A DNA stretch of 64,000 nucleotides from Candidula unifasciata. Taxonomy: Eukaryota; Mollusca; Gastropoda; Stylommatophora; Geomitridae. The notes beneath the pieces were generated by a model, which did no database searches, was not told the DNA's origin, and saw nothing but the letters and a program-made list of their open reading frames with translations. Positions within the stretch are counted from its first letter, which is position 1. The number at the start of each line of letters is the position of its first letter. Positions 31,611 through 42,967 of the stretch are shown piece by piece. The stretch lies in the NCBI GenBank assembly GCA_905116865.2, contig CAJHNH020006668.1:1139912-1203911 (forward strand), in the 5' to 3' direction. The translations under genes were made by a program, and so were the position numbers.

Positions 31611-32849
31611 ATAACAATATATTAAATAATAATATTATCTGGCAATAGTTTACGTCCCATAGGAAAGGCATTTAAAGTATTATCAGCTTACAATAGATTG
31701 TGTCCCTTGGGGTCATAATTTGAAGCAGTGACACTATATCTTTAAAATAATTTTTAATAATAACTGTATTTGAATTAGATGCCATTATGGAGACTACAAA
31801 ACAGCTGCAACAGTCTATGGGTTTGGGGAACTTGGAAGTAAGGACTAAAACTGACTGGAACAAACTGACAAGAAAATTAAGAAAACGTTACCAATAAAAA
31901 ATAACAGAAATATAAAAGGTATATGGGGTATTAACTCTCTTGACACAATCGTGAGGTCCTACTACAGCTGTAACTAGCCGCCACTGTAACTAAGAGACAC
32001 TGTCATGATTAAATCCAGATTTTAACAGGAAACTTTACTGCTGTTCGATTCTTTAGGACAAGCAGTGTTCACATTTGTGAAATTAATACATAAAATAGAT
32101 TTCAGCTATTTTAAAGCAGGAGATACTTTAATGTGTTTATAATCATAATGGGTCTGCCTCAGCAATGCAATAAAGCAATTATCTATTTAAAAATATATGA
32201 TTATTGAATGTACTGAATAGGTGATAGGTAGGATAGAGACGCGAAAATGATTTAACTGCACTGCACTCTCACTCAGTGTGTATGATGTGTATCAGTCTTT
32301 TCATAATACTAACAAACACAGTATGCCATAAATCAAAGATACGATGCCTTCAATATCTACGTGTTTTGTATTTCTGTAAATCAACCCAAGGCATCTACAA
32401 GTACTATCATAACTTGCTGGGTTCACCTGATCTGCCACACCTTGAGTTTTGAGCAGAAGTCGGCAGGAGATTCTCCAAAAAATGAAATCAAAGCTAAGAA
32501 AGAAGACTTAGAAAGAAGCGTCCCCAAAACCTGGCGATCTGACCAAGGATAATAATAAAATGAAACAAGCTGTAAAGATAAGCAACGTATAAAGTAAACA
32601 TACCAGTTGAATGTGTTAAATCCGAGAAGAGGGTGACAAGCAAACGGCCACCATTTCGGTATAAATTATAGAAATCGATGTGTGCTGTCCCTGTTTGTTT
32701 TCTGTCTCTCCAAACACTCACGGCTTGATATAGCAGGTCCGCGCATGCGCTTTGGCTTTAGTAAGTGCTTCCGACAACCTTGGAAGGTCAGGGGTCAAGT
32801 GGTGCTAGATGAATGTTTCTTTGGGAGGCGGCAGGGTAGAACCTCGGTT
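31611..32849. other. No gene seen over 1.2 kb
   Basis: AT-rich with unrecognised short frames. Confidence 0.4.
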
Positions 32850-33000
32850 CCCGTGCGAGATCCTAGGCCCCAGGTCGAGGGGAAGGGGTAGACCTACGGT
32901 CCTCCCTAAGAAGTATGTCATAAAAAGCAACTAATTAGAGATTTGTTGAAATCGGATGTGTTAGGCTGAAAGGCGCAGATATGGCAGCCTAGCAATAAAC
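32850..33000 (+). mobile_element. Family D2 repeat, plus strand
   Basis: GAAGTATGTCATAAAAAGCA, ACTAATTAGAG, and GGCTGAAAGGCGCAGATATG are the complement of D2 features at 8921, 25268 and 42229. Confidence 0.55.
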
Positions 33001-33004
33001 TGCA

Positions 33005-33665
33005 ACAAAGTGTCAAATCGCCCTTTTAAAAGAGAACGTAGAAGAACAAGCAGCATTCTTGCCAATGTTAGTAGTTTATTAACAATTATAACATATGGAT
33101 GTGAGTCATTCTCTCTCTCTCCCTTACTGTTAATATATATGTTGAAAATATTATGAGAAACGTAGTCAGCTTTGAGCCACTCAACACACTTATGAGAACT
33201 CAGATAGGTCTATGCAGACGTAATAGTTGTCCTTTTCAACAGTGTACATGTCTTAGCACAATAAATTTTGACTGTCAAAAAAGCACAGTGAAGAAGAGAA
33301 TCAATCTATTTCTAGATCTGAAAAAAATGTATGTAAAGAAAAAAGAATAATAATAATATCCACAATGAATACAGCACACCGACCACTTATATAATTGACA
33401 ACGAAGAGAATTGAAAATGTCTCAGATTTTGAATATTTAGGTTCAGTAATAAACAACAGGCCGGCGTAATGCTGACCACATTACCCACCGAGTGCCGATT
33501 GGTCTGTAAAAATATGGGTTCTCTTCCCATATGCCTGATGCGCCTAAAGGCGTTAAAAGGGATCTTTACTTTACTTTTTTTTAAAACAACAGCGGCGATT
33601 GCATGAAAGAAGTCATTGAAAGACTTGCTTTAGGAAAGCGGAGGCTAAACACGAAGAACATAAGG
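33005..33665 (+). mobile_element. LINE reverse-transcriptase remnant, interrupted by a SINE
   Basis: Translations include LLTIITYGCES (thumb region, cf. LLYGCESW) near 33080-33110. At 33400-33459, continuing at 33593-33660, they give RIENVSDFEYLGSVINN joined to SGDCMKEVIERLALGKRR. The YLGS motif and the following GD-x-E-x-R-x-ALG pattern are characteristic of non-LTR RTs. The normal order is YLGS before LLYG, so the two parts are rearranged or come from two insertions. The SINE at 33460-33583 sits inside the second part. Confidence 0.7.
33460..33583 (+). mobile_element. SINE family E, 5'-truncated, inserted in LINE
   Basis: Starts inside the element at GCCGGCGTAATGCTGACCAC and ends GGGATCTTTACTTTACTTTT. 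AAACAACAG flanks it at 33451-33459 and 33584-33592, and the LINE reading frame resumes exactly after it. The 5' truncation is typical of LINE-type target-primed reverse transcription. Confidence 0.85.
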
Positions 33666-34039
33666 CATAGCAACCAGCATCTGCAAGCAAAGTTGTGTCA
33701 AAAATATGTAACATCATATCATGCATGCTGGTGGTGCTTTGCTTGGGGGAAAATTGTCACTTCCAACCAGCATCATTGAAGTGGGAGTATCATATCATGC
33801 ATCTCTCTTGTGCCAATTTATAGATGTGGGTCATGGACTCGCATTCAGTCTTTGAAGAAGAAAATCGGAGCTTTTGACTTATTATTGATCATCATAGATC
33901 CGGTGCCAGGTAAGTATGCAACTTTTGAACTGAAATGCTACAGATATCCTGCTTGGCCTGAACATCAAGAAGAACTAGCCTGTAAACAGGATTATCTCCC
34001 CAAATTTGAGGTATATTGTAGATGTCAAGCGCCATATTA
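33666..34039. other. No gene seen
   Basis: A strong-looking donor motif (CCAG/GTAAGT at about 33906) occurs after a short open segment, but no coding exon is supported. Confidence 0.35.
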
Positions 34040-34240
34040 GTCTGGAGAGAACGGTGATGGGAGATACAGTTTCCGGAAAACGAGGCAGAGGCCGACCTCT
34101 GTGAATGTGGATAAAGGTCATTTGAAGACTTATTGGCTGTGAAAGCACATAGGGCTGTAGAATTGGCCACAGAAAGAAAGACTATCAGGCGTGCCGAAAC
34201 GAGAGCGACGTTCTGTAAACGACCTGCTGATTGACCTGCG
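34040..34240 (+). mobile_element. LINE 3'-end remnant, family C
   Basis: GGAAAACGAGGCAGAGGCCG (GKRGRGRP), TGAAAGCACATAGGGCTG and AAACGACCTGCTGATTGACC match the family C copy at 14145. In-frame stops. Confidence 0.6.
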
Positions 34241-34499
34241 AGCTCTGCTCCCAGATGTTATTAGGATGGCCTTAAGAAGCCTAAACCTTGTTTGCCAGTG
34301 CACTAATAATAAGGTCCTTCGAACGTTTTTCGCCCCAAACACATCTTCATTGGCCGATCATTATTGCTTCGTGACCTCTCACACGCGCTAGCCTAATTTA
34401 CAGGGTAGTCACGTTGTTTTCTCTTCGACGCTATCACTGGCGATATCCCGTGTTCTATATTACACGATGTGACAGCTTTTAACAACCCCACAACATCTA

Positions 34500-34620
34500 G
34501 AGCTGGCCCGAAGCCAAACTCCCCAACACCACAGCCACAGACTACGTCCCACGAGAGAGTGTAGCCTACGTCCCGTGGTTTCAGAATTGTCAACATTTTG
34601 CGGCGGGTCGTAAAAAGCCA
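34500..34620 (+). repeat. Dispersed repeat (local family J), copy 2
   Basis: GAGCTGGCCCGAAGCC, CCCACGAGAGAGTGTAGCCT and GTCGTAAAAAG; matches 1790-1905. Class unknown. Confidence 0.4.
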
Positions 34621-34969
34621 TCTTGCCACAACGCTGCTCTTATCGTTCCTCAACGCTCACAGCTAAAGTAAATGTCCTACTTGAAGTCTTATTAAGTTAT
34701 AATATACACAATAACGTCGGCCGCTTACACCAACCAATACACGACGCGCAATATACACGGCTCAGAAAGATCGAACACAAAGCAACGTCACACCCCTGTA
34801 ACTTAGACTAGAGTGTGTGAAATGTCACAAACCAAAATGTCACAATGAACGCCTAATCACGGTATGTTTGAGACGAAAAACGTTATTAGAACCAATAATA
34901 ATTATTAGCATATACTGAAAGGCAAATTACAATAAAATATTTAAAATCATATTTAATGTGAAAATATAT
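34621..34969. other. No gene seen
   Basis: Unique AT-rich sequence. Confidence 0.3.
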
Positions 34970-34980
34970 TCTTAGACAGA

Positions 34981-35219
34981 AGAAGTTAGCTGCGTATCCT
35001 TTACAGGACGTTGCAGAACCAACCCTAACAGCCCCTGGCTGTTGTGTGGTTTCTCTAGGCAATTTACATCCAGTAGTTTGCCATTGCTTTCTGGACGTTC
35101 GGCTTTCTTGATACCACTGTCGAAACCAACGCAAGGCGCATTGCCCGCAGCTGGGATCGAACCTGGCATCCCGGCATTACGAAGCGAAGCGTTCGCATCG
35201 ACTTAGCCACAGAGCCGAC
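34981..35219 (-). mobile_element. SINE family A, complete, perfect 11-bp target duplication
   Basis: The minus strand runs GTCGGCTCTGTGGCTAAG to GGATACGCAGCTAA. The B box is GGTTCGATCCC, and a small GAAGC duplication lies in the head. TCTTAGACAGA flanks it at 34970-34980 and 35220-35230. Confidence 0.93.
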
Positions 35220-35230
35220 TCTTAGACAGA

Positions 35231-35544
35231 GTAAGTCAATAAATGGGGATTGGTAATTTTAGTTTCAGCTTCATAGCAAACTGGTCACTAGATTATTGCT
35301 CTGCTCTTGTGTCAAATAAAAACACACAGAATGTCAATCGCCGTCCCTTGTGGCTAGGGTGGGGTATGGCGGGGAAGGGTTGTTTTTGCTCCCTTAAGCG
35401 CCCCCCCCCCCCCCTATAATAATAATACTAATAATTGAGTGCCAGTGCCCATGACTCTCATATTCGCTAACTTTAAATTCGTTTCATCTGGATTAAATAT
35501 CGTATACTACAAATTCCCTCTGCTAAATAAATGGGATACCCTCT
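35231..35544. other. No gene; C16 run at about 35400-35414
   Basis: Unrecognised spacer. Confidence 0.3.
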
Positions 35545-35690
35545 ATGGTGAATAACAGATGTCCGGTCGGCATCTACTTCGATTTTAATATAAATGTGTA
35601 CAAGCGAGGCACGAATGATATAGGTATTGAGGTGAATTCGTGGAAATGGGATGTCATGAGCCATTGCATTAAAAAAATGAGCCGGTGGGG
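35545..35690 (+). mobile_element. LINE C-terminal fragment, same type as 21420-22000
   Basis: The translated phrase NVYKRGTNDIGIEVNSWKWD corresponds to VCKRDMKDTGIKVDSWEQ in the other copy. It ends at a G16 run (35685-35701). Confidence 0.5.
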
Positions 35691-35954
35691 GGGGGGGGGG
35701 GTAATAATAAGGGCAACGGAGAAAAGAAATGCAGACAAGTTAATTAAGAGCTGAGCGTCTGAGAAGAAATGAGTTAAATACACGTGATGGCTCTGAAATG
35801 TGTGGTAAGATTCTTCTTAATGTGAGCGGAACTTGCTTATTGTACTCGCCATCGCCATGGACTGTGATTTCTCCTGCCTACCTATAGCACAATGAACACT
35901 ATCGTCTGTAAAGAAAACACAAGAGATTCTGAAAATCAGTTGTAAACTAATATT

Positions 35955-36225
35955 GATGACACTAATAAACAGCATCCTGTCTCGGAAGCTGAAATATTAT
36001 GGTCATATCAAGCGCTACGACGGATTGGAAAAAAAATAATAGCAGAAGGCATGGTACCAGGAAGGAGGGGCAGGGGCCGACCGACACGAAGATGGGCACA
36101 GGATATAAGTGACCCCTTGAGTATGAAAGTACATGAGGCGGGAGAACTGGCGAGAGACCGAGTTTCTTTCAGGCAGACCGTGATGAGAGCAACGATCTGC
36201 AAAGGACCTGCTACATGGTAATCTG
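35955..36225 (+). mobile_element. LINE 3'-end, family C, best-preserved copy
   Basis: Frame phrases: ILSRKLKYYGHIKRY, KIIAEGMVPGRRGRGRPTRR, WAQDISDPLSMKVHEAGELA and RDRVSFRQTVMRATICKGPA. This is the clearest copy of the GRPTRRW...ARDR-SFR C-terminal region. It ends shortly after GPATW without its (ATG)n tail. Confidence 0.75.
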
Positions 36226-36364
36226 GTAATCTGGTAATCCTAGTTTCAGCATCATAGCAAAAGGGTCACCCCATTGTTGCTCCGCTCCTGTGCCAACGAA
36301 AAACACTCGTAGCTCACAGTGTCACATCATGCACTCAACTCAGAAGCTGGGTGACGAAACTATA

Positions 36365-36698
36365 TCCTTCCAGTCTACAAATGGAGCAAAAATGCAACGG
36401 CCACCGCCTGGCAGAACTGCCACGGCTTAAAAAAAAAAAAAAAGTGGTCGTGCCTAGTGTCCACTGTGACTTGAAGCATTATGTGAGGGGTTAACAAATG
36501 GTCACCCCAGCAGTACCCTCACTATTAGCTGGGAAAGAGACTTAGGACATTACATCCACCAGCAGGCGTCGCCCCTACAACGACCTGACTGCCTTCGTTA
36601 ACGACTGTTCACCCAACAGCCATGCAGTTCTTTGGCACGAAGGAGACACCTTGAACTTGGGTTTCGGAATGTCGAAACATGATGATGATGATGATAGA
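36365..36698 (+). mobile_element. Probable LINE 3' end with (ATG)n tail
   Basis: Ends GGAATGTCGAAACATGATGATGATGATGATAG. A G/C-rich body with an A15 interruption at 36429-36443. The tail type and the GGAATGTCGAAAC ending suggest a LINE 3' UTR; no protein was recognised. Confidence 0.4.
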
Positions 36699-36977
36699 CG
36701 ACACGAGTTGAGTTAGAATAACGTGTAATAATCTGTATACGTGGAATTAGGACGGATCACGCAAAGGGGGGGGGGGGGGGGAATGGGTTGCTATTTCATT
36801 GTGTAGTGTCTGATGCTTTGTTTTATGTCTTCCGTGTTTATCTGACCGGCCAGGTCGTGTCCCACATTGCGCATGTTTTGATCTGGTTAGGTCTGTAAGT
36901 ATTGTGTATATTGCTTTTATGGACGTCACACCATTTTATATTACACAAAAAGCTAATCAAACAGCATAAATCTGCTT

Positions 36978-37203
36978 GTTAGTTGCGTATCCTTTACAGG
37001 ACGTTGCAGAACCAACACCAGCATTGGCTGTTGTGGTTTTTCTAGGCAAATTTACGTCCAGTAGTTTGCCATTGCTTCCTGGACTATCTGCGTCTCGATA
37101 CCACTGTCGAAACCAACGCAAGGCGCAAGGCCCGCAGCTGGGATCGAACCCTGCACCCCGGCATTACGAAGCGCGTTCGCAACGCTTTAGCCACAGACGC
37201 CGA
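36978..37203 (-). mobile_element. SINE family A, complete, 12-13-bp target duplication
   Basis: CATAAATCTGCTT occurs at 36965-36977 and 37204-37216. The minus strand begins GTCGGCGTCTGTGGCTAAAG and ends GGATACGCAACTAA. The B box is GGTTCGATCCC. Confidence 0.93.
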
Positions 37204-37535
37204 CATAAATCTGCTTATACACAACAAATACACGCGCAATCTATGATAAACCAACATAAACACTTGAGCGCTTTGCTGCCCTCCTTTTGTGAATACTAAC
37301 CGCAAACAGGGGACTTGGTATTTGTAGTTTGGCAAAGTCGGGGGTGTCCTGCCATCCACTTTCTCCATTTCCCCCTAAGAGGCCGAGGTCACAGTCCACT
37401 TCAGAAGGGTAAGTATTGTGCGTGTAAGTAGAAAGGAGACAAGTGACTCCATCTCTGGGGAAGAGTACGGTTGAATGGAGCGGAAACTTGTGTGAATGTA
37501 GTAGTCCACTTCTCCTCAGCCTCCTTCTGCTCTTT

Positions 37536-37720
<185 letters not shown>

Positions 37721-37861
37721 CTTCTCCGCCTCCCCATACCCGAGGACAGCTTTAAAAAAAAAACCACACAAAACAAACTAGGTAGGGTTACTACGTTACT
37801 AAAGGATTCCCGACTCCTTGATCTTGACAAACTGGAGGCAATTTTCGCAGAGGTCTGCAGC

Positions 37862-38005
37862 AGCGGTTCTCACACTGGGTCCCGCGGCACCCTGTAGTCC
37901 CGCGAGCGTTTGCCAGGAGTGCCGTGGCAATAATCAAGAGAAGTCGCTAAAAATTATGAAATTATTAAAGAAGGCATGAAGATACTTCAAAGTTAAAATT
38001 TTAGT
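37862..38005 (+). mobile_element. hAT-type terminus and body fragment
   Basis: Starts CAGCGGTTCTCACACTGGG, then GTCCCGCGGCACCCTG; no matching right end. The AT-rich body suggests a truncated non-autonomous copy. Confidence 0.45.
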
Positions 38006-38297
38006 TGTCTTTCCTCGCCAGTGTCGAAAAGAGTATTTCTTGTTTCACACACAGATTGTATTATATGCCAATCGCAACATGCTAAGAATTGTCTTTGTAT
38101 TTATCTCGAGGTAGGCCCGAACCTCTACCTACATTCGTGAATGTGCAGTCGATAAGTTAAGGTGTGGTAACATTTTGACAAAAAAATTTTGGTGGAGAAT
38201 GTGGTCTGTACAGTAGTTACTGTAAACCTGGTCAAGTATGTACTTAATATTTACAGGTAATGTGTTCTTTTGGTGCTTATATATATATTTCGACAAA

Positions 38298-38477
38298 AAA
38301 TTCCCGTTGTACGTCCACTTCTGGAGCAATTTTGTTTCAGAACTTGAGGTTTGCGTGCATATCCGTTTTACATATTTTGCTTATTTGTTTGTAGACTGTT
38401 GGTTCATTGCTTCTCAGACAAATGCACTCCCCAAACTTCGAAGGAAACCCTTAATTAGGCGACTCTTAAGACATGCT

Positions 38478-38482
<5 letters not shown>
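38298..38482 (-). mobile_element. Family D retroposon, partial
   Basis: Contains GTCCACTTCTGGAGCAATTT to AAGACATGCTTGTG in complement. Both the tail and the final start portion are missing. Followed by (GT)n(TA)n. Confidence 0.7.
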
Positions 38483-38563
<81 letters not shown>

Positions 38564-38592
38564 CGTGTGTGTGTGCGCGCGCGCGCGTGTGT
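38478..38592. repeat. (GT)n(TA)n(GT)n(GC)n compound microsatellite
   Basis: About 34 TA units in the middle (38493-38561). Confidence 0.95.
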
Positions 38593-38597
38593 GAAAA

Positions 38598-39675
38598 AGA
38601 GGCATCATCCATAGGCGCTCAGATTCCCCTCTCAACATATTCAACAGCGTTGTGCGGTTAATAATACCAGTCCCATGTTGGTTAACAAGACTTCGTGTGT
38701 GTCCGGTGTGCTTCTCCTGCTTGGCTGTGCCGATCTTTACTCCCAGTTCGCGTATTCTTAGAAGGATGTAAACACGTTGCTTCCAAAATCCCCAGAACGT
38801 CTCTCTAAGGGCAATGACAATACCTGCGTGATCCATGGGCCGGCCATCTTCAATTAATGCAGTGCCTGCCAGTCTATCAGCTCTCTCATTACCAACAACG
38901 CCTGCATACCCTGGGACGAATATGAAGGTAACTACATACACAGTTTTTCAATGACTCCATTCACTGTTTGCGTAACCAGCTTGCCTCGACCCGCCGGATC
39001 ATACTCAAAGAATCACTCAGCACACACACACGCGGTGTACACCACCATCGTCATGCTGCTGGTGGTCATAGAGAATTCACCACTGGCTTCCTCAACTGTT
39101 CTGCCTGAAGAGCGAGCTGTAAATGCCCATGCACTCTTCCCGTCTGTGAAGATCACCACATGTGTCTCATCCTACTCCCATCGAGCGTCATAACACAGGA
39201 GAATGTGAGATTGGGTGCTTTAGACTCTGGTATCCACCCCTCACCTGGATGGATGACTGTAAGGCTGCAACCAGCATGATGTCATCCTCTGCCCTACCCT
39301 GTCATGATTTGTCCCTTTTAAGCCTATTGCCCCTTTTCTTGAAGAACATGTGGTGCAAAGGGTGCTTCAGATCTGAGCTTATTTTGAGATTTGCACGAGC
39401 CCTCCAGATCTTGATCCTGTAGTCATGGTAGGGAAGTTCAGAAGGTAATCGCTCATTGCTACACAAGAGGTGCACCCTAGAATAATGTGCATTGCTTCAT
39501 TTTGCATCTACTCAAGTCTTTCAATCTGAGTATGGCTGACAGTGGGGATGGCAAGAGCATATTCGATGGGAGAAAGTACAAGTCCCTGGAACAGAAGCAG
39601 AAGCAGTCTCTGCTCAGTGTTAACGGCAGCCAGGACCCTCATTGCTGACAGGTTCTTACCTTGTATGTCATAAGT
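38598..39675 (-). mobile_element. LINE pol remnant: RT thumb plus RNase H-like region
   Basis: Minus-strand order: MRVLAAVNTEQRLLLLLFQG and IEYALAIPTVSHTQIERLE (RT C-terminal region); then, after frameshifts, VVIFTDGKSAWAFTARSSGR with TVEEASGEFSM (RNase H start, DGS-like); then FVPGYAGVVGNERADRLAGT (RNase H end, GH-x-G-x-GNE-AD-LA); then INRTTLLNMLRG. RNase H is found in the I, R1, Jockey-related and Nimb/Ingi groups. Two or more frameshifts and several stops show a pseudogene. The left end abuts the (TA)n repeat. Confidence 0.8.
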
Positions 39676-39681
39676 GATGAT

Positions 39682-39940
39682 GATGATAAAAAGTAAAAGT
39701 AAAGATCCCTCTTTATGCCTTTAGGTGCATCAGGCATTTGGGAAGATCACCCATATTTTTATAGACCAATCAGCACTAGGTGAGTAATGTGGTCAGCATT
39801 ACGCCGGCCATCTTTACTTCCCCAGGACATTCACCCCGGTACCCATTTTAGGCTGGGTCGACCTACCACGCCCCGTACCATGATAAAAATTCCACGCAGC
39901 CAGCAGTGGGTTTTGACTGCGGTACATTGGAATTACGAGG
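39682..39940 (-). mobile_element. SINE family E, near-complete
   Basis: From the minus strand: tRNA-like remnant near 39900-39935, GGTCGACCCAGCCTAAAATG, GGTACC, GGAAGTAAAGATGGCCGGCG, and end GGGATCTTTACTTTTACTTT followed by ATCATCATC. It sits in a (GAT)n context on both sides, suggesting insertion into a GAT-tailed site. Confidence 0.75.
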
Positions 39941-40694
39941 ATGATGATGATGATTGTGACTATGATTATATATGCTTTCAACAGCAGAATAATGAAGACC
40001 AAAACATAGAAACAGTTAACATAAAACCCGTATGTATTTCTCTGCATTTGTCAAAATACGTCATAGTAACAGAATTAATCAAATTAAATTTAAAAAAAAA
40101 AAGAAAAAGAAATTAAATAAATACAGGCCAATTATAGCAAACACAGAGACATTAATGAAAAAAATAAACACTCATACACACACAGAAAGTTACAATACTC
40201 AGTAATGGATTGAGTGGTGGTTAGTATTCAGGTGTGAGTAGCATTCCTGGCGTATGGGTATATGCAAACAAAACACTTCTACATGTTAAAACCTGTTAAA
40301 TGTCAATGAACATACAGTGGATAACACTTAAACCCGGGGGGTGTATAGTTACGTTCATGTTATAACACTACAGTATTTGTTTTTTATTATTACTGTTACT
40401 AATATTAAAAATGACTAATATTAAAATAATAATAATTATTTATAAGAACAAGTAGAGTTCCAATTGCACATAAATAATACAAGAATGAGGACATTGCTGT
40501 CGATGTTGAAATAACAAGAGATAAAATAAAACATAAAGGGCTTCTGAAAACAGGGATTACAAATAAAATACTAGAAAGGTGTTACACAAACACAAAAAGG
40601 ATTTCACAAAGGCAGAGTTCATAAGTTTATAAATCACTGTAATTTCTATAGTGATAATAAATTCAACACCGGCTTGCTAGGCCTGTCACTATTT
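39941..40694. other. No gene seen
   Basis: AT-rich with A-rich patches. Nothing recognised. Confidence 0.4.
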
Positions 40695-40784
40695 CACCTG
40701 TGTCCCACTGGGGACAGAAACATCAGAGAAACTCTACAATAGCACCATATGTCTATGGTTGAGGCAGCCACAAGAGCTAAAAGC
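40695..40784 (+). repeat. Dispersed repeat (local family F), copy 2
   Basis: CAGAGAAACTCTACAATAGC, ATGTCTATGGTTGAGGCAGC matches 13555-13600. Family D lies directly to its right. Confidence 0.4.
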
Positions 40785-40795
40785 ATAACCTCATA

Positions 40796-41092
40796 TTCCC
40801 CGTGTGGGTTCCAGGGCCCTATTATAGGGAAAATAAGAATAGACTTACTGCCTACCCAAAAGCATGTCGTAAGAGTTGAATAATCGGGAGCTTCCTACAA
40901 AGTCGGAGCGCATTTGCCTGAGAGGCAAGGAACCAGCAGTCTGCATACAAATGACTCAGATCTGTAAAACGGATGCACACGTAACACTCAGGTTCTGGAA
41001 CAGGACTGCAGCCCAGAAGTGGATGAAGAACCATAACTTTCCGGCAGAGTTTACAGCTGGTGAACGTGAAGAAGAAGAAGAAGATGAAGAAG
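40796..41092 (+). mobile_element. Family D retroposon, complete, 10/11 target duplication
   Basis: Begins GTGTGGGTTCCAGGGCCC (a few bases in) and ends TGAACGTGAAGAAGAAGAAG. ATAACCTCATA (40785-40795) and ATAACCTCACA (41093-41103) flank it. A second short (GAA)n at 41138-41164 lies outside and may be independent. Confidence 0.88.
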
Positions 41093-41209
41093 ATAACCTC
41101 ACAACTACCCCATCATCCAAAGCAGTAAAGGAGAAAGTGAAGAAGAAGAAGAAGAAGAAGAAGAACAGCTCATAAAACTACAGTGAATGTACCCCAAAAT
41201 GAGATACAG

Positions 41210-41425
41210 CAGTGGTTCTCCTTTAGCTTATACCCGCAGACTGCCTCTTATTTGCGAAGGTCTGCCATGAAACCCAAACTTTGTAATGGTCATTTTTAGA
41301 AGGGGCAAAATGTCAACTTTATTAGAACTGCAAAAAATGACTGAATTCTGAAGCTGAGTTTTTTGGATATGTAAATGAAGGTATGGACCTTCAGTTTGTC
41401 TCAGGACCACCAAATGAGAAACACT
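41210..41425 (+). mobile_element. hAT MITE
   Basis: Starts CAGTGGTTCTCCTTTAG; the reverse complement of the right end starts GAGTGTTTCTCATTTGG. Candidate 8-bp duplications AGATACAG (41202-41209) and AGCTAAAG (41426-41433) match at 6 of 8. 216 bp, no transposase. Confidence 0.65.
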
Positions 41426-41689
41426 CAGCTAAAGAGATAATTAACTCTTTAAAAACAAAATGTTAACTTTAGCTCATTCAACCGCAAGCTGTTGTTATAA
41501 TAAAGTTAAAAATATTTGGCTCTGAGGAATTAAAACAACAGCAATACGAGACAGAAGATGTTAAAAGAGTCATCAGAGCATAGTGGATACATGTAACCAC
41601 TAGATGGGTGCTCATGTAATTGAGAAATATGTCATGTAAGGACAATACATGGTGTGGACCCTCCCACCATGGAAATACACACAAACACA

Positions 41690-41960
41690 CAATCTGTTCT
41701 CGTTCCCCTCTGTGTGTGGTGAAAATCATGAAAATCTCAGGTTCTCATCTGTGTGGTGTAAATCATGAAAATTTCAAGTTCCACTCTGTGTATGGTGAAA
41801 ATCATGAAACTCTTTTTAAGTTCCCATCTGTGTGTGGTATAAATCATGAAAATCTTAAGTTACCATCTGTGTGTGGTAAAAATCATGAAATCTTAAGTTA
41901 CTATCTGTGTGTGGTATAAATCATGAAATCTTAAGTTCCACTCTGTGTATGGTGTAAATC
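41690..41960. repeat. 39-bp minisatellite, satellite copy 1 (diverged)
   Basis: About 7 units of GTTCCCATCTGTGTGTGGTG, TAAATCATGAAAATCTTAA. The same unit builds the large array at 44805-46065. The right flank (41960-42060) is also repeated, at 46225-46320. Confidence 0.9.
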
Positions 41961-42228
41961 ATTTAAAAAAAACACGATTGTCTTCTCAACTATCTGATAT
42001 AAAAAACATTCAAACCCCAACTGTGTGGTTCAAAGAAAACTATGATGGGAGTAGCCAACAAACATAACTGCCAACTGCTTGCTAGTGAAAGAGTTAATAG
42101 TTACACAGGCATACATCCAACATGGCAAAGCCTCAAATAAGCTAATGAGCAATTTAGATTATAAAAGGCAGCAGATCATAAGTAAAAACTTCCTCCTCTT
42201 CGTCTCACAATGACAGTGTCACGATGTG

Positions 42229-42365
42229 TTGTGGTTTACAGCTAAGCTGCGATATCTGTACCTTTCAGCCCAACATATCTGATTTCAGTAAAACCCACAA
42301 AAGCCTGTTACGACACACTTGTTAGGAGCAGTGGGTCTATTCTTTACCACCTAACAGGGCCCTAG
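42229..42365 (-). mobile_element. Family D2 repeat
   Basis: GGTTTACAGCTAAGCTGCGA, CTTTCAGCCCAACATATCTG, TTACGACACACTTGTTAGG and GGGCCCTAGAACC; parallels 8921-9033. Confidence 0.6.
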
Positions 42366-42959
42366 AACCATTACAGAAAAGGTATAAACAAAACAGGGAC
42401 AATACATGAAAAGGGGGAATAAGACTGTTTTAAATAACATACATAGTATGGTTGATTCTCCACTAATAGTGGGGACTAAGGGAACATGAAAAAAGATAAG
42501 GATTTCTTTTAAGCAGACACAAAGGTAATATCACAGCAGAAAAGATATTCAGGTTTTAAGTGACCGGCCTTTACATATACTAGGTCAGTACCATACGACA
42601 TGAGGTGAACAGTTCCAACCCTAGCTACAACCTTTTCTTCTCAGCATTTGTAAAATAATATTAGGTGAACCTGAGAGGCAGCCAATCTTGGGGAGACCTA
42701 CTGCAATCTCAATGTGGAGCTTACTCTGCGACAGGTACTGCCGGAGAAATGTTGATCCTCTCACAGTGGGAACACACACAAAACGGGTCATGGATCCCGT
42801 TGAAATTTCAGAAAAATATCCTTTCAAAAAATTATTTGACACAGTATGATGGCTTATAGAAATGAGACCACTGGAAAGGCAATTCTCTTACCTAACAATA
42901 ACAAGCCACAATACAGCCTCAAACTGCTAACTGTCCATATCACAGCATAGTCAGGAAGG
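42366..42959. other. No gene seen
   Basis: Unrecognised unique sequence. Confidence 0.35.
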
Positions 42960-42967
42960 CTCTAGAC

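Noticed and set aside
33810..34040. Plus open segment with an ideal CCAG/GTAAGT donor
   Set aside because: The open frame runs through the donor without change, and no acceptor or homologous protein was seen.
38414..38941. 175-codon minus frame as an intact RNase H gene
   Set aside because: It is the tail of a decayed LINE pol fused to a (TA)n/(GT)n microsatellite; frameshifts and stops lie upstream.
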